From DAOUBP01 sp964513075 (GTDB lineage: Bacteria > Chloroflexota > Anaerolineae > CG2-30-64-16), in NCBI GenBank assembly GCA_964513075.1, contig CAZELR010000016.1:7370-71369 (forward strand): a stretch of DNA of 64,000 nt, given 5' to 3'. The notes below the pieces were generated by a model. It was not told the origin of the DNA, did no database searches, and saw only the letters and a list, made by a program, of their open reading frames with translations. The position numbers were made by a program, and so were the translations under genes. Shown piece after piece: positions 16,846 to 25,649 of this stretch (position 1 is its first letter; every line of letters begins with the position of its first letter).

Positions 16846-17394
16846 ATGCTCATTCGCGCCGCAACGTTCGAAGATATCCCACAGATGGTGCGTGTCAACG
16901 TGGACACCTGGCGCACGGCCTATCGTGACATCCTGCCTGCCAGTTTGCTGGATGGGCTTTCGTATGAAGTACGCGAGCAACGCTGGCGTGACAGTTTCGC
17001 GCAGGCCGGCCCAGGGCAGTTCACCCTGGTCGCGGAAGATGCCGGCGGCGGCGGTGCTGCGAGCGTGGTGGGCTTTGCGCGAGGCGGCCCTGAGCGCGAT
17101 GGAACGCCGGGCTACGATGGCGAGATCTACGCCATTTATGTGTTGGCCGAGCAGCAACATCGCGGCACGGGCCGGCAGTTGATGGCCGCCTGCGCGCGGC
17201 ACCTGGCGGCCGAAGGGTTTCGCGCGGCAATGCTTTGGACGCTAGAGGAGAATCAACGAGCCCGCGCATTCTACGAAGCGTTGGGCGGCCAGCTCATCGG
17301 CCGCAAGGCAACGGTCATCGGCGGCACACCCTTCATGGAGGTGGCTTACGGCTGGCCGAACCTGAACGCTCTCGCAGCAGAGAAGTCATCCTGA
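16846..17394 (+). CDS. GNAT-family N-acetyltransferase
   Basis: 182 residues with a complete GNAT fold: N-terminal IRAATFEDIPQMVRV, the central strand EIYAIYVLAEQQHRGTGRQLM with the acetyl-CoA loop Q-x-x-G-x-G (QHRGTG), and the C-terminal NQRARAFYEALGG. It transfers an acetyl group from CoA to an unknown amine. It begins 2 bp after recN and is followed 19 bp later by a second GNAT. Confidence 0.92.
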   Translation: MLIRAATFEDIPQMVRVNVDTWRTAYRDILPASLLDGLSYEVREQRWRDSFAQAGPGQFTLVAEDAGGGGAASVVGFARGGPERDGTPGYDGEIYAIYVLAEQQHRGTGRQLMAACARHLAAEGFRAAMLWTLEENQRARAFYEALGGQLIGRKATVIGGTPFMEVAYGWPNLNALAAEKSS

Positions 17395-17413
17395 ATGTCA
17401 TTAGGGGTATCCC

Positions 17414-18262
17414 TTGAAGCTGACCCGTTATGAAGCAGCCGCGGCGTTCCTGGCTCGCGCAGAAGCCTGGCTGGAACAAAACGAGGCTGCCAACAACCTG
17501 ATCGTGGGCATCGCCGTGCGCCTGGCCGAGCACCCCGACCGGATCAAGCAGCCGCCCTTCCTGGCGACGGTGGAGGCGAACGGCGCGTTGGTCGCGGCGG
17601 CCGTGATGACGCCGCCCCATCGCGTCCTGCTGTACTCGGCCGGCGGTGCGGATCCTGCGCCCCTGCACCTGATCGCAGATGATTTGCAAGCCGGCGGCTG
17701 GTGCGTGCCGGGAGTGATGGCCGCATCGGCCACGTCAGAGGCGTTTGTCCGGCTTTGGTCGGCGGCGACCGGCTGCGCCCATTGTCCTGCCCTGCGCGAG
17801 CGGGCTTACGAGCTGCGTCACGTGATCCCGCCGGCCGCTGCACCCGGCCGTCTGCGGCCGGCGACCGAGACAGACCTGCCCTTGGCCGCGGACTGGACCT
17901 ATCGCTTTATGCAGGATGCAGGACTGCCCGGCACAGCCGAAGAAGCGTACGAGATCGCGGCGCAACGCATCGATGATCGCGATCTGTTTTTGTGGGACGA
18001 TGGTGGCCCGGTATCGATGGCCGCCAAGACGCGCCACACCACGCACGGCATCGTCGTCAGCCTGGTGTATACCCCGCGCGAGCTGCGCGGGCGAGGCTAC
18101 GCGTCGGCCTGCGTGGCTGCGCTCAGCCAAAAGCTGCTGGACGCGGGTTGGGAGTTCTGTGCGCTCTTCACCGACCTGGCCAACCCCACCTCTAACGATA
18201 TCTACCAGCGCATCGGCTACCGGCCGGTGTGCGATTTCAACGAGTACGATTTCATCACATAG
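17414..18262 (+). CDS. GNAT-family acetyltransferase (two-domain)
   Basis: 282 residues. The C-terminal half (145-282) is an FR47-like GNAT domain with SLVYTPRELRGRGYASA, where RGRGYA is the CoA-binding loop, and NDIYQRIGYRPV near the end. The N-terminal half has the same overall strand order but lacks a clear CoA loop, so it is likely a degenerate GNAT repeat. Substrate unknown. A tandem-repeat block follows its stop. Confidence 0.88.
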   Translation: MKLTRYEAAAAFLARAEAWLEQNEAANNLIVGIAVRLAEHPDRIKQPPFLATVEANGALVAAAVMTPPHRVLLYSAGGADPAPLHLIADDLQAGGWCVPGVMAASATSEAFVRLWSAATGCAHCPALRERAYELRHVIPPAAAPGRLRPATETDLPLAADWTYRFMQDAGLPGTAEEAYEIAAQRIDDRDLFLWDDGGPVSMAAKTRHTTHGIVVSLVYTPRELRGRGYASACVAALSQKLLDAGWEFCALFTDLANPTSNDIYQRIGYRPVCDFNEYDFIT

Positions 18263-18263
18263 C

Positions 18264-18372
18264 GTGTCATGATACTACGTACTTCGTACTGCGTACAATG
18301 TGACACGCAATACGCAGCACGCAATACGCAGTACGCAATACGCAGTACGCAATACGCAGTACGCAATACGCC
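18264..18372. repeat. Intergenic 14-bp tandem repeat array with palindromic head (ACGCAATACGCAGT family, copy 1)
   Basis: Five contiguous 14-nt units at 18305-18318, 18319-18332, 18333-18346, 18347-18360 and 18361-18372 (the last shortened). They differ at single positions. In front is a stem-forming stretch with GTGTCA at 18264-18269 and TGACAC at 18301-18306. The array ends 22 bp before the pepF start. A related block in the opposite orientation lies at 49733-49826. Confidence 0.93.
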
Positions 18373-18394
18373 AAACGAACACAGGAGTTCTTAA

Positions 18395-20197
<1,803 letters not shown>

Positions 20198-20280
20198 GGA
20201 ATTTTTGAATTTCGAATTTAGATTTGCGATTTGAGGGCTTCGGATCGCCAAATCCGGTGTTGGGGAACAGGAGGCGCCTC

Positions 20281-21951
20281 ATGAAGCGGAGACTGGCGCA
20301 GGCCTTCTTGTTGGCCTGCGTATTGGCGTGTGCGGCGTGGCCTGCACCCAAGGCGCAGGCCGCACCGCTGTACGATGCGGATACGGGCGCCTCCGAGCAA
20401 GATGTGCTGCGCTTTCTTGGACAGCTTCAGGATTCGCAGGGTTCGGGCCTCGTGCCGCTGTATGAGGGCGCGCAGGACACGACCACCTATTCGAACGCGA
20501 TGGCAGCCATTGCCTTCGTCGCGGGCGGTGAGACCGGACGGGCGCGCCGCGTCTTCGATGTCTTCGCCGGGCGGACGGATGCCTGCCCGGCCTGCGCCTG
20601 TCAGGGCGCTTTTCAGCAGTTCCGCCTCGCCTCGACCGGCCTCCCGAACCCAGACGCTGACCCGAACGACTTTTGGATCGGCGATAACGCCTGGCTGCTG
20701 GCCGCGCTGAAATACCACCGCCAGGCGACAGGCGACAGCCGCTACGACGCCCTGATCGGACGTTTGACGGCGTGGTTCGTCTGTCTCGAAGCTCTGACGC
20801 CCGACCCCGGCATCTACAGCGGCTTCCGCAAGAACGGCGACCTGATGGACTTCCGGCACCCGGAGGGCAGCATCGATGTCTACGGCGCACTCCGGGGCTC
20901 CGGTGTGGAGGCCGTTCGCGCGTCGGTTAAACAGTGGCTTGACGCGGCGGTCTGGGTTTCGCGAGGCGACTGCTACGACATCGGCTATATGAACTGGCCT
21001 GCGCAGGTCACCCATAACCTGCCGACCGATAACGTTTCCTGGGGCTACCTGGCGCTCGGTCCGGCCTATCGCTGCCTGCTGTCCTACGCCGAAGGGTTGA
21101 CGGCGCGGACGCAGGATCCTTATCTGATCGAAGTCTTCGACTCGCACACCGATTCCTACTGGACGGCCGCGCGGCAGAACGACGACCCGGCGATCGCGGT
21201 AGACCTGGCGCGGGCGCAGCACGGGGAGGGCCACGATCTTGTCGTGCAATACACCTGGAAGCCGGACGACGAGTGGTTCCTGTTTCATCGTGAGCGGGAT
21301 ATCGACCTGGTGGTCACGCCGGGTTTTGTCTACCACTTTTGGCTGCGGGGGGACGGCAGCGGCAACCGCTTCGAGGTCAAGCTGCAAAACAAGACCGGGG
21401 AATGGTATTGGTATTTCCTGCCGTTGGATTTCGACGGTTGGCGCAAAGTTGAGGTCCGCTACGATCAATTCGTCGACTTCGGCAACAACAACGGGGTGCG
21501 CCTGGCTGAAGTCACCAAGATCGAATATGCCGTCAACAACCAGTCGCACCAGGCGGCGGTCAACAGCGAGCTGCGGATCGGACGGACGTGGTATCAGGAC
21601 AGCGGCGCGCCGCGCCGCTACGGCGTGGACGGCTTTGCCGCCTTCGAGACGGAGCAGAACTGGCTCTTTGTCGAAGGCACCGGGCAGATGGCCGCCGCCT
21701 ATTGCGTCGCCGGCAAGACTGCTGAGTGGCAGCACTATCTGGGCGAGCTGACCGGTTTGCTTCAGCCGGCATCCGCCGGGGATGCTCAGGGGCTGCCAAA
21801 CTTCCTGACCGGCAGCATCAACCGCCCGATCATCGAGTCGGTTGCCTCCTCCTGGTACATCGCGGCCGCTCACTGCTTGAACCCGTTTAGCTTTGCCGAG
21901 AGCCGGGACGTTTATCTGCCGCTGATTCTGCGGTCTTTGCCCAGGGAGTGA
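20281..21951 (+). CDS. Secreted six-hairpin (alpha/alpha-barrel)-like protein with YLPL-type C-terminal tail
   Basis: 556 residues. A clear Sec signal peptide (MKRRLAQAFLLACVL..., cleavage near AQA-AP, residue 28) starts at ATG 20281, with AGGAGG upstream; the frame extending to 20224 is ignored. Residues 35-290 show repeated helical hairpins with aromatic and Asp motifs (DNAWLLAALKYH, DVYGAL, SWGYLAL) as in six-hairpin glycosidases. Residues about 300-445 look like an inserted carbohydrate-binding beta-sandwich (YHFWLRGDGSGNRFEV, RKVEVRYDQF). The helical pattern then resumes. The protein ends DVYLPLILRSLPRE, a short hydrophobic-basic tail seen on many exported proteins in this phylum. Substrate unknown. 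Confidence 0.75.
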   Translation: MKRRLAQAFLLACVLACAAWPAPKAQAAPLYDADTGASEQDVLRFLGQLQDSQGSGLVPLYEGAQDTTTYSNAMAAIAFVAGGETGRARRVFDVFAGRTDACPACACQGAFQQFRLASTGLPNPDADPNDFWIGDNAWLLAALKYHRQATGDSRYDALIGRLTAWFVCLEALTPDPGIYSGFRKNGDLMDFRHPEGSIDVYGALRGSGVEAVRASVKQWLDAAVWVSRGDCYDIGYMNWPAQVTHNLPTDNVSWGYLALGPAYRCLLSYAEGLTARTQDPYLIEVFDSHTDSYWTAARQNDDPAIAVDLARAQHGEGHDLVVQYTWKPDDEWFLFHRERDIDLVVTPGFVYHFWLRGDGSGNRFEVKLQNKTGEWYWYFLPLDFDGWRKVEVRYDQFVDFGNNNGVRLAEVTKIEYAVNNQSHQAAVNSELRIGRTWYQDSGAPRRYGVDGFAAFETEQNWLFVEGTGQMAAAYCVAGKTAEWQHYLGELTGLLQPASAGDAQGLPNFLTGSINRPIIESVASSWYIAAAHCLNPFSFAESRDVYLPLILRSLPRE

Positions 21952-21961
21952 GGAGGCGCAC

Positions 21962-22849
21962 GTGCTGTCCGAACAGATCCACATCCTGCCCGACGGCCGC
22001 CGGCTGGCGTACGCGGAGTACGGCGCCCTGACCGGTGCGCCGGTGTTCTTCATCCAGGGCACGCCGAGCTCGCGGCTGATGCATCCCGATGAGGATGTGA
22101 CGCGCGAGCTTGGTGTGCGGCTCATCGTGGCCGACCGGCCCGGGTTCGGGCTGTCCGACCCCAAGCCCGGCCGCACGCTGCTGGACTGGCCCGCCGACAT
22201 GGTCGCGCTGGCGGACGCATTGGGCATCGGCCGGTTCGGCATCGTCGGAATCTCCGGCGGCGGGCCTTACGCGGCCGCATGCGCGTACAAGATTCCGCAA
22301 TGGTTGACCGCGGTCATTATTGTCGGCGGCAGTGGGCCGGTGGATTTGCGCAGCACGCTCGCGGGCGCGGCCAGGGAGCGCCACATCGGCTACGTGCTGG
22401 CCCAACGTGCACCCTGGCTGCTGCGGCTGGTGATCCTGCTGGCGCGCAACCCGCAGCGCAACCCAGCCCGCTTTCAGGCGCAGTTCAGTCAGGGCGCTGC
22501 AGCGGCCGATCGCGCCATTATGGCGCGGCCGGCGATGCGGGAGATGTTCGTGCGCAGCTACGCCGAGGCGGCGCGCCAGGGCGTGACCGCCTTCGCCGAT
22601 GAGGTGATCCTGGCGTCCAAGCCCTGGGGCTTCCCCCTGCAAGACATCACCGCACCGGTCCACCTGTGGCACGGCGAGGAGGATCACAACACCCCCATCG
22701 CGATGGCGCGCGCGATGGCCGCGGCGATCCCGAACTGCCGCACGACTTACCTGCCGGGCGAAGGGCATCTGTTTTTGTTCGAGCGCTGGGGGGAGATACT
22801 GATGGACTTGTTGTCTGCAACGGCAGCCGTTTCACCGATTGACTCTTGA
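21962..22849 (+). CDS. Alpha/beta hydrolase
   Basis: 295 residues with an alpha/beta-hydrolase fold. The nucleophile elbow is GISGGGPYA (Ser in G-x-S-x-G), the oxyanion region is the QGTPSSR loop, the late acid is in WHGEEDHNTP, and the catalytic His is in PGEGHLFLF. GTG 21962 has GAGGAGG just upstream. It starts 10 bp after the secreted protein and probably shares its transcript. Role unknown; esterase or epoxide-hydrolase-like chemistry is possible. Confidence 0.9.
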   Translation: MLSEQIHILPDGRRLAYAEYGALTGAPVFFIQGTPSSRLMHPDEDVTRELGVRLIVADRPGFGLSDPKPGRTLLDWPADMVALADALGIGRFGIVGISGGGPYAAACAYKIPQWLTAVIIVGGSGPVDLRSTLAGAARERHIGYVLAQRAPWLLRLVILLARNPQRNPARFQAQFSQGAAAADRAIMARPAMREMFVRSYAEAARQGVTAFADEVILASKPWGFPLQDITAPVHLWHGEEDHNTPIAMARAMAAAIPNCRTTYLPGEGHLFLFERWGEILMDLLSATAAVSPIDS

Positions 22850-22883
22850 CATTTCGCACTATAAGTGGTATCACTAATATAGT
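22846..22883 (+). promoter_or_regulatory. hicAB promoter with overlapping palindromic operator
   Basis: TTGACA (22846-22851), 17 nt, TATCAC (22869-22874). An imperfect palindrome with outer arms ACTATA (22858-22863) and TATAGT (22878-22883) and inner AGTG/CACT covers the -10. That position suits autorepression by HicB, whose C-terminal half in this family binds DNA. Confidence 0.6.
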
Positions 22884-22903
22884 AACAAAGTTTATGATCA
22901 GCC

Positions 22904-23155
22904 ATGACACAACGCGATAAGCTTCTGGCAAGGATTCGTAGCCATCCGAAGAATGTGCGGTTTGACGATTTACAGACGTTGCTGGGCTATTACGGCTATC
23001 AACTCGTCCGAGTGAGCGGCAGCCACCACAGGTATCAGCGTCAAGGTTCGCCACCGGTCACAATCTCCCGGCATGGCGCGCATGTTCATAGTGCTGCAGT
23101 GGAGGAAGTCCTGCGCATCCTGGATACGTTGGCAGGAAACGACGAGGCGCGTTGA
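22904..23155 (+). CDS. hicA: HicA-family mRNA interferase toxin
   Basis: 83 residues with a dsRNA-binding-like fold. The family pattern is LLGYYGYQLVRVSGSHHRY: His41/His42 after Gly-Ser hold the catalytic histidine. The end PVTISRHGAHVHSAAVEEVL fits the second half of HicA. It would cleave mRNA without ribosomes until bound by HicB. The start has a poor ribosome-binding site, which fits low toxin output. The antitoxin gene follows 26 bp later. Confidence 0.88.
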   Translation: MTQRDKLLARIRSHPKNVRFDDLQTLLGYYGYQLVRVSGSHHRYQRQGSPPVTISRHGAHVHSAAVEEVLRILDTLAGNDEAR

Positions 23156-23181
23156 GATATGTCTGTCTCACAAGGTGCGAG

Positions 23182-23937
23182 ATGAAAAAGCCAGTTGAGT
23201 ATTACCTGGGGTTGCCGTACTCTGTCGAGTTGCGCCAGGAGCCTGATGAGGGTTGGTTCGTCCACGTGCGCGAATGGCCTGGGTGTATGAGCCAGGCGGA
23301 CACCGCCGAGGAGGCGTTGGCGAATATCCGGGAAGTGATTCCCCTCTGGCTAGAGGGCGCGCTCGAATCGGACTATGAGATCCCCGAACCGCGCGGCGCT
23401 GACGACTACAGCGGCCGCTTCATGATCCGTGTGCCGCGCTCGCTCCATCGCTGTCTTGCTGAATTGGCGGAGCGCGAAGCGATCAGCCTCAATCTGTTGG
23501 TCAACGTGGCGTTGACCGCTTTCGTCGGACAGGAGCGACAGGGCAAGGCCGCCGAAGCCCCTCAGGCCCGCGTTGTTTTGCGTCCGGACTTTGCGGTTGC
23601 GCGGTCAGCATCTATCGGGGCAGCAGATACACGCAGGTTGGGCGTCGTAAACGAGGACAAGCCTGCGTACAGCACAGCGCCGGCAAGCAAGTACATGCCT
23701 TTGCAAATGCACCTCATCGGGGTATTGCATTCGGAGAATGATCTACAACTCAGCTTTGCTGAGATCGAGCAGATCATCGGTGACAGATTGCCGCCTTCCG
23801 CGTACAGTCACCGCGAGTGGTGGTCCAACCACGCCGGTTCTCATGTTCAGGCGCGTGCCTGGCTGGAAGCCGGCTGGGAGGTTGATGGCGTAGATCAAGG
23901 GGCCCAAACGGTCCGTTTTCGGCGGAAGGGTTGCTAA
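23182..23937 (+). CDS. hicB: HicB-family antitoxin with extra C-terminal domain
   Basis: 251 residues, well above the usual 70-150. Residues 5-70 are the HicB RNase-H-like domain (VELRQEPDEGWFVHVREWPG, TAEEALANIRE). Residues 78-115 are a ribbon-helix-helix-like DNA-binding part (FMIRVPRSLHRCLAELAEREA, SLNLLVNVALT). After a 50-residue linker, residues 171-249 form a distinct domain: YMPLQMHL, LSFAEIEQIIG, LPPSAY, EWWSNH, QARAWLEAGW, VRFRRK. I recognise this domain as a recurrent uncharacterised family, but it is not part of standard HicB. ATG 23182 gives the canonical start; an in-frame GTG at 23152 overlaps hicA. Confidence 0.85.
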   Translation: MKKPVEYYLGLPYSVELRQEPDEGWFVHVREWPGCMSQADTAEEALANIREVIPLWLEGALESDYEIPEPRGADDYSGRFMIRVPRSLHRCLAELAEREAISLNLLVNVALTAFVGQERQGKAAEAPQARVVLRPDFAVARSASIGAADTRRLGVVNEDKPAYSTAPASKYMPLQMHLIGVLHSENDLQLSFAEIEQIIGDRLPPSAYSHREWWSNHAGSHVQARAWLEAGWEVDGVDQGAQTVRFRRKGC

Positions 23938-23940
23938 CGG

Positions 23941-24777
23941 TCAGATCCGCTCGCCTCTGATGAGCGACCAGTGGGTGTGGATGATGCGCCAATTGCCGTC
24001 GAGGCGCATGAAGACCTCGGTGCAGTTCCAGGGGGTCCGGACGGCAATCGAGCCGTCCGGGTTCAGCCGGGTTGACAGGAAACGGTAGGCGAGCACGGCC
24101 ATATCCCCGCAGACCCGCACCTGCGGATCCACGAAGTCCATGACATCGTAGAAGATCTTGCCTGCCCGCTGCGCATACTCAGCGCGCAGCGTCTCGCGGC
24201 CGTTCAGGCGCTGGCGCGTCCCGGTGTCGAAGTACGTGACGTCGGGCGCGCTGATCTCGATGAATCCCCAGGGGTCTCCCGTGCGCCAGCGGGCCATCGC
24301 GGCGGCCTCGAGCGGATAAATCTCGCCCAGAACGCCCGTGAATTCTGCGGGCGACAACTGTAATGGGAGAGGGATCGCTACGCTCTCGGGCAGCCGGTGC
24401 ATCACGTAGGACCAGTGGGAATGAACGATCTTCCAGTCGCCTTCCCGCCGGAAGTACACCTCCGTAACGTTCCACGGCGTCTGGCTGGCGATGCCCCCGT
24501 CAGGGGAGAAGATCGAGGAGCGATAGTTGTAGGTCAGAACCGCCGCGTCGCCGGTGCGCACGATTTTCGGTTCGATGAACTCCGAGCCTTGATAGTGGAC
24601 CTTGCCCTCGATGCCCTTGAGATACGTTCGGTACGCGTCCAGGCCGGCGATAGGCTCGGTCAGGCCGGGGTCGATGTACAGGATATCCTCGGCGCTGATC
24701 TCCACCCAGCCCCACGGGTCGCCGTTGCGCCACCGTTCCATGGCGCCTTTTTCGAGGGTGAAGATGGGTTCTTCCAT
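23941..24777 (-). CDS. Tandemly duplicated SnoaL/NTF2-like protein
   Basis: 278 residues made of two copies of one NTF2-like (SnoaL_3/DUF4440-type) domain: roughly 1-125 and 145-278. Shared landmarks are the A-MxRWRxGDPWGxxEISA start, a YxDxG strand, PDGxIAxxTPWNxTEV and IxHxHWS near the end. The fold makes a small cavity used by hydroxysteroid isomerases, polyketide cyclases and many unknown enzymes; no catalytic residue set is decisive. AGGAG 8 nt before ATG 24777 supports that start over an upstream in-frame candidate at 24822. It is convergent with hicB (3 bp apart) and divergent from higB. Confidence 0.85.
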   Translation of the reverse strand: MEEPIFTLEKGAMERWRNGDPWGWVEISAEDILYIDPGLTEPIAGLDAYRTYLKGIEGKVHYQGSEFIEPKIVRTGDAAVLTYNYRSSIFSPDGGIASQTPWNVTEVYFRREGDWKIVHSHWSYVMHRLPESVAIPLPLQLSPAEFTGVLGEIYPLEAAAMARWRTGDPWGFIEISAPDVTYFDTGTRQRLNGRETLRAEYAQRAGKIFYDVMDFVDPQVRVCGDMAVLAYRFLSTRLNPDGSIAVRTPWNCTEVFMRLDGNWRIIHTHWSLIRGERI

Positions 24778-24827
24778 TTGAGGCACTCCTTCCGGTTTGT
24801 CGGTGCTGACATTGTAAGCCAAGTTTC

Positions 24828-24894
24828 CGCAGACGCCAAAGGCATAGCGTCTGCGTTTATAACGCTTGACGTTTAGCGTGAACCGTTATACAAT
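24828..24894 (+). promoter_or_regulatory. higBA promoter with nested inverted repeats
   Basis: TTGACG (24866-24871), 17 nt, TACAAT (24889-24894). Three inverted repeats overlap or precede it: CGCAGACGC/GCGTCTGCG (24828-24836, 24847-24855), TATAACG/CGTTATA (24858-24864, 24884-24890) and ACGCT/AGCGT (24862-24866, 24875-24879). The second pair brackets the promoter and is a good candidate HigA operator. The predicted transcript start (about 24901) coincides with the higB GTG codon. Confidence 0.65.
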
Positions 24895-24900
24895 CTTCAT

Positions 24901-25182
24901 GTGATCAAATCCTTCAGCGATCCCGAAACCGAGCGAATCTTCCTGTTGCAAGTCTCTCGAAAGTTGCCGCGAGATATCCAACAGGTAGCGCTGCGCAAGT
25001 TGCGCATGCTGAACAACGCACTGACGCTGAACGACTTGCGAATTCCTCCGGCCAACCGGTTGGAAAAGTTGACCGGCGAACGGGCTGGGCAGTACAGTAT
25101 TCGTGTCAACGATCAATGGCGCATCTGTTTCGAGTGGCGTGAAGGGCATGTATATGACGTGGGGATCGTGGATTATCACTGA
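24901..25182 (+). CDS. higB: HigB/RelE-superfamily toxin
   Basis: 93 residues, the usual size for HigB (plasmid maintenance killer) toxins, which cut mRNA in the ribosomal A site. Family landmarks are IKSFSDPETERIF at the start, a central LRIPPANRLEKLTGERAGQYSIRV and the end NDQWRICFEWREGHVYDVGIVDYH. The start is GTG 24901 with no ribosome-binding site, just at the predicted transcript start. Toxin precedes antitoxin, as is normal for higBA. The gap to higA is 13 bp. Confidence 0.92.
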   Translation: MIKSFSDPETERIFLLQVSRKLPRDIQQVALRKLRMLNNALTLNDLRIPPANRLEKLTGERAGQYSIRVNDQWRICFEWREGHVYDVGIVDYH

Positions 25183-25195
25183 ACGGGGGGCGGAC

Positions 25196-25525
25196 ATGAT
25201 GGACGATAAACTAAATCCGATACATCCTGGCGAAGTTTTGCAGGAGGAATTCATCAAGCCGCTGGGCCTGAGCCAGAATCGTTTGGCCATTGCCATCGGC
25301 GTGCCGGCGCGGCGTATCAACGAGATCGTACTGGGCCGGCGCGGGGTCACGGCCGATACGGCGCTGCGCCTGGCGCGCTACTTCGGCAACTCGCCGCAGT
25401 TTTGGCTGGGCTTGCAGACGGACTACGATCTGGACGTCACTCGAAGGTCGCTGGGCGCCCGGCTGGCGCGCGAGGTGAGGTCCTATGCCAGCGTGCACGA
25501 GGATGGCCCGGAGTACGAGGGCTGA
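25196..25525 (+). CDS. higA: HigA-family antitoxin (XRE helix-turn-helix)
   Basis: 109 residues. The start NPIHPGEVLQEEFIKPLGLSQNRLA and the helix-turn-helix IGVPARRINEIVLGRRGVTADTALRLARYFGNSPQFWLGLQ are the standard HigA/VapI pattern. It should neutralise HigB and repress the shared promoter. ATG 25196 follows a G-rich ribosome-binding stretch. Fourteen to thirty bp after its stop a dispersed repeat element begins (25553). Confidence 0.94.
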   Translation: MMDDKLNPIHPGEVLQEEFIKPLGLSQNRLAIAIGVPARRINEIVLGRRGVTADTALRLARYFGNSPQFWLGLQTDYDLDVTRRSLGARLAREVRSYASVHEDGPEYEG

Positions 25526-25552
25526 ATCTAAGGCATAAACGAACACCGTATC

Positions 25553-25622
25553 GGAATCAAGGCTTTAGGCGAGTTGACGAGGGGTGCGCCTGGTGCGAGA
25601 GACCGGCTGAAGCCTCGATTCC
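25553..25622. repeat. Imperfect palindromic element; its right arm pairs with 27154-27175
   Basis: Left arm GGAATCAAGGCTTTAGG (25553-25569) and right arm 25601-25622 form an imperfect stem. The right arm is the exact reverse complement, over 22 nt, of 27154-27175 beyond the next gene. It lies between higA and the class V aminotransferase. Confidence 0.9.
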
Positions 25623-25649
25623 AGACTACTTATATAAGGACACAACGCC

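Noticed and set aside
18305..18372. CRISPR array
   Set aside because: Units are contiguous without spacers and no cas genes are nearby.
20218..22242. Long minus-strand open frame (674 codons) opposite the secreted protein and hydrolase genes
   Set aside because: Shadow frame caused by high GC; no family pattern, biased residues (His, Gln, Arg runs), and both plus-strand genes have clear motifs and ribosome-binding sites.
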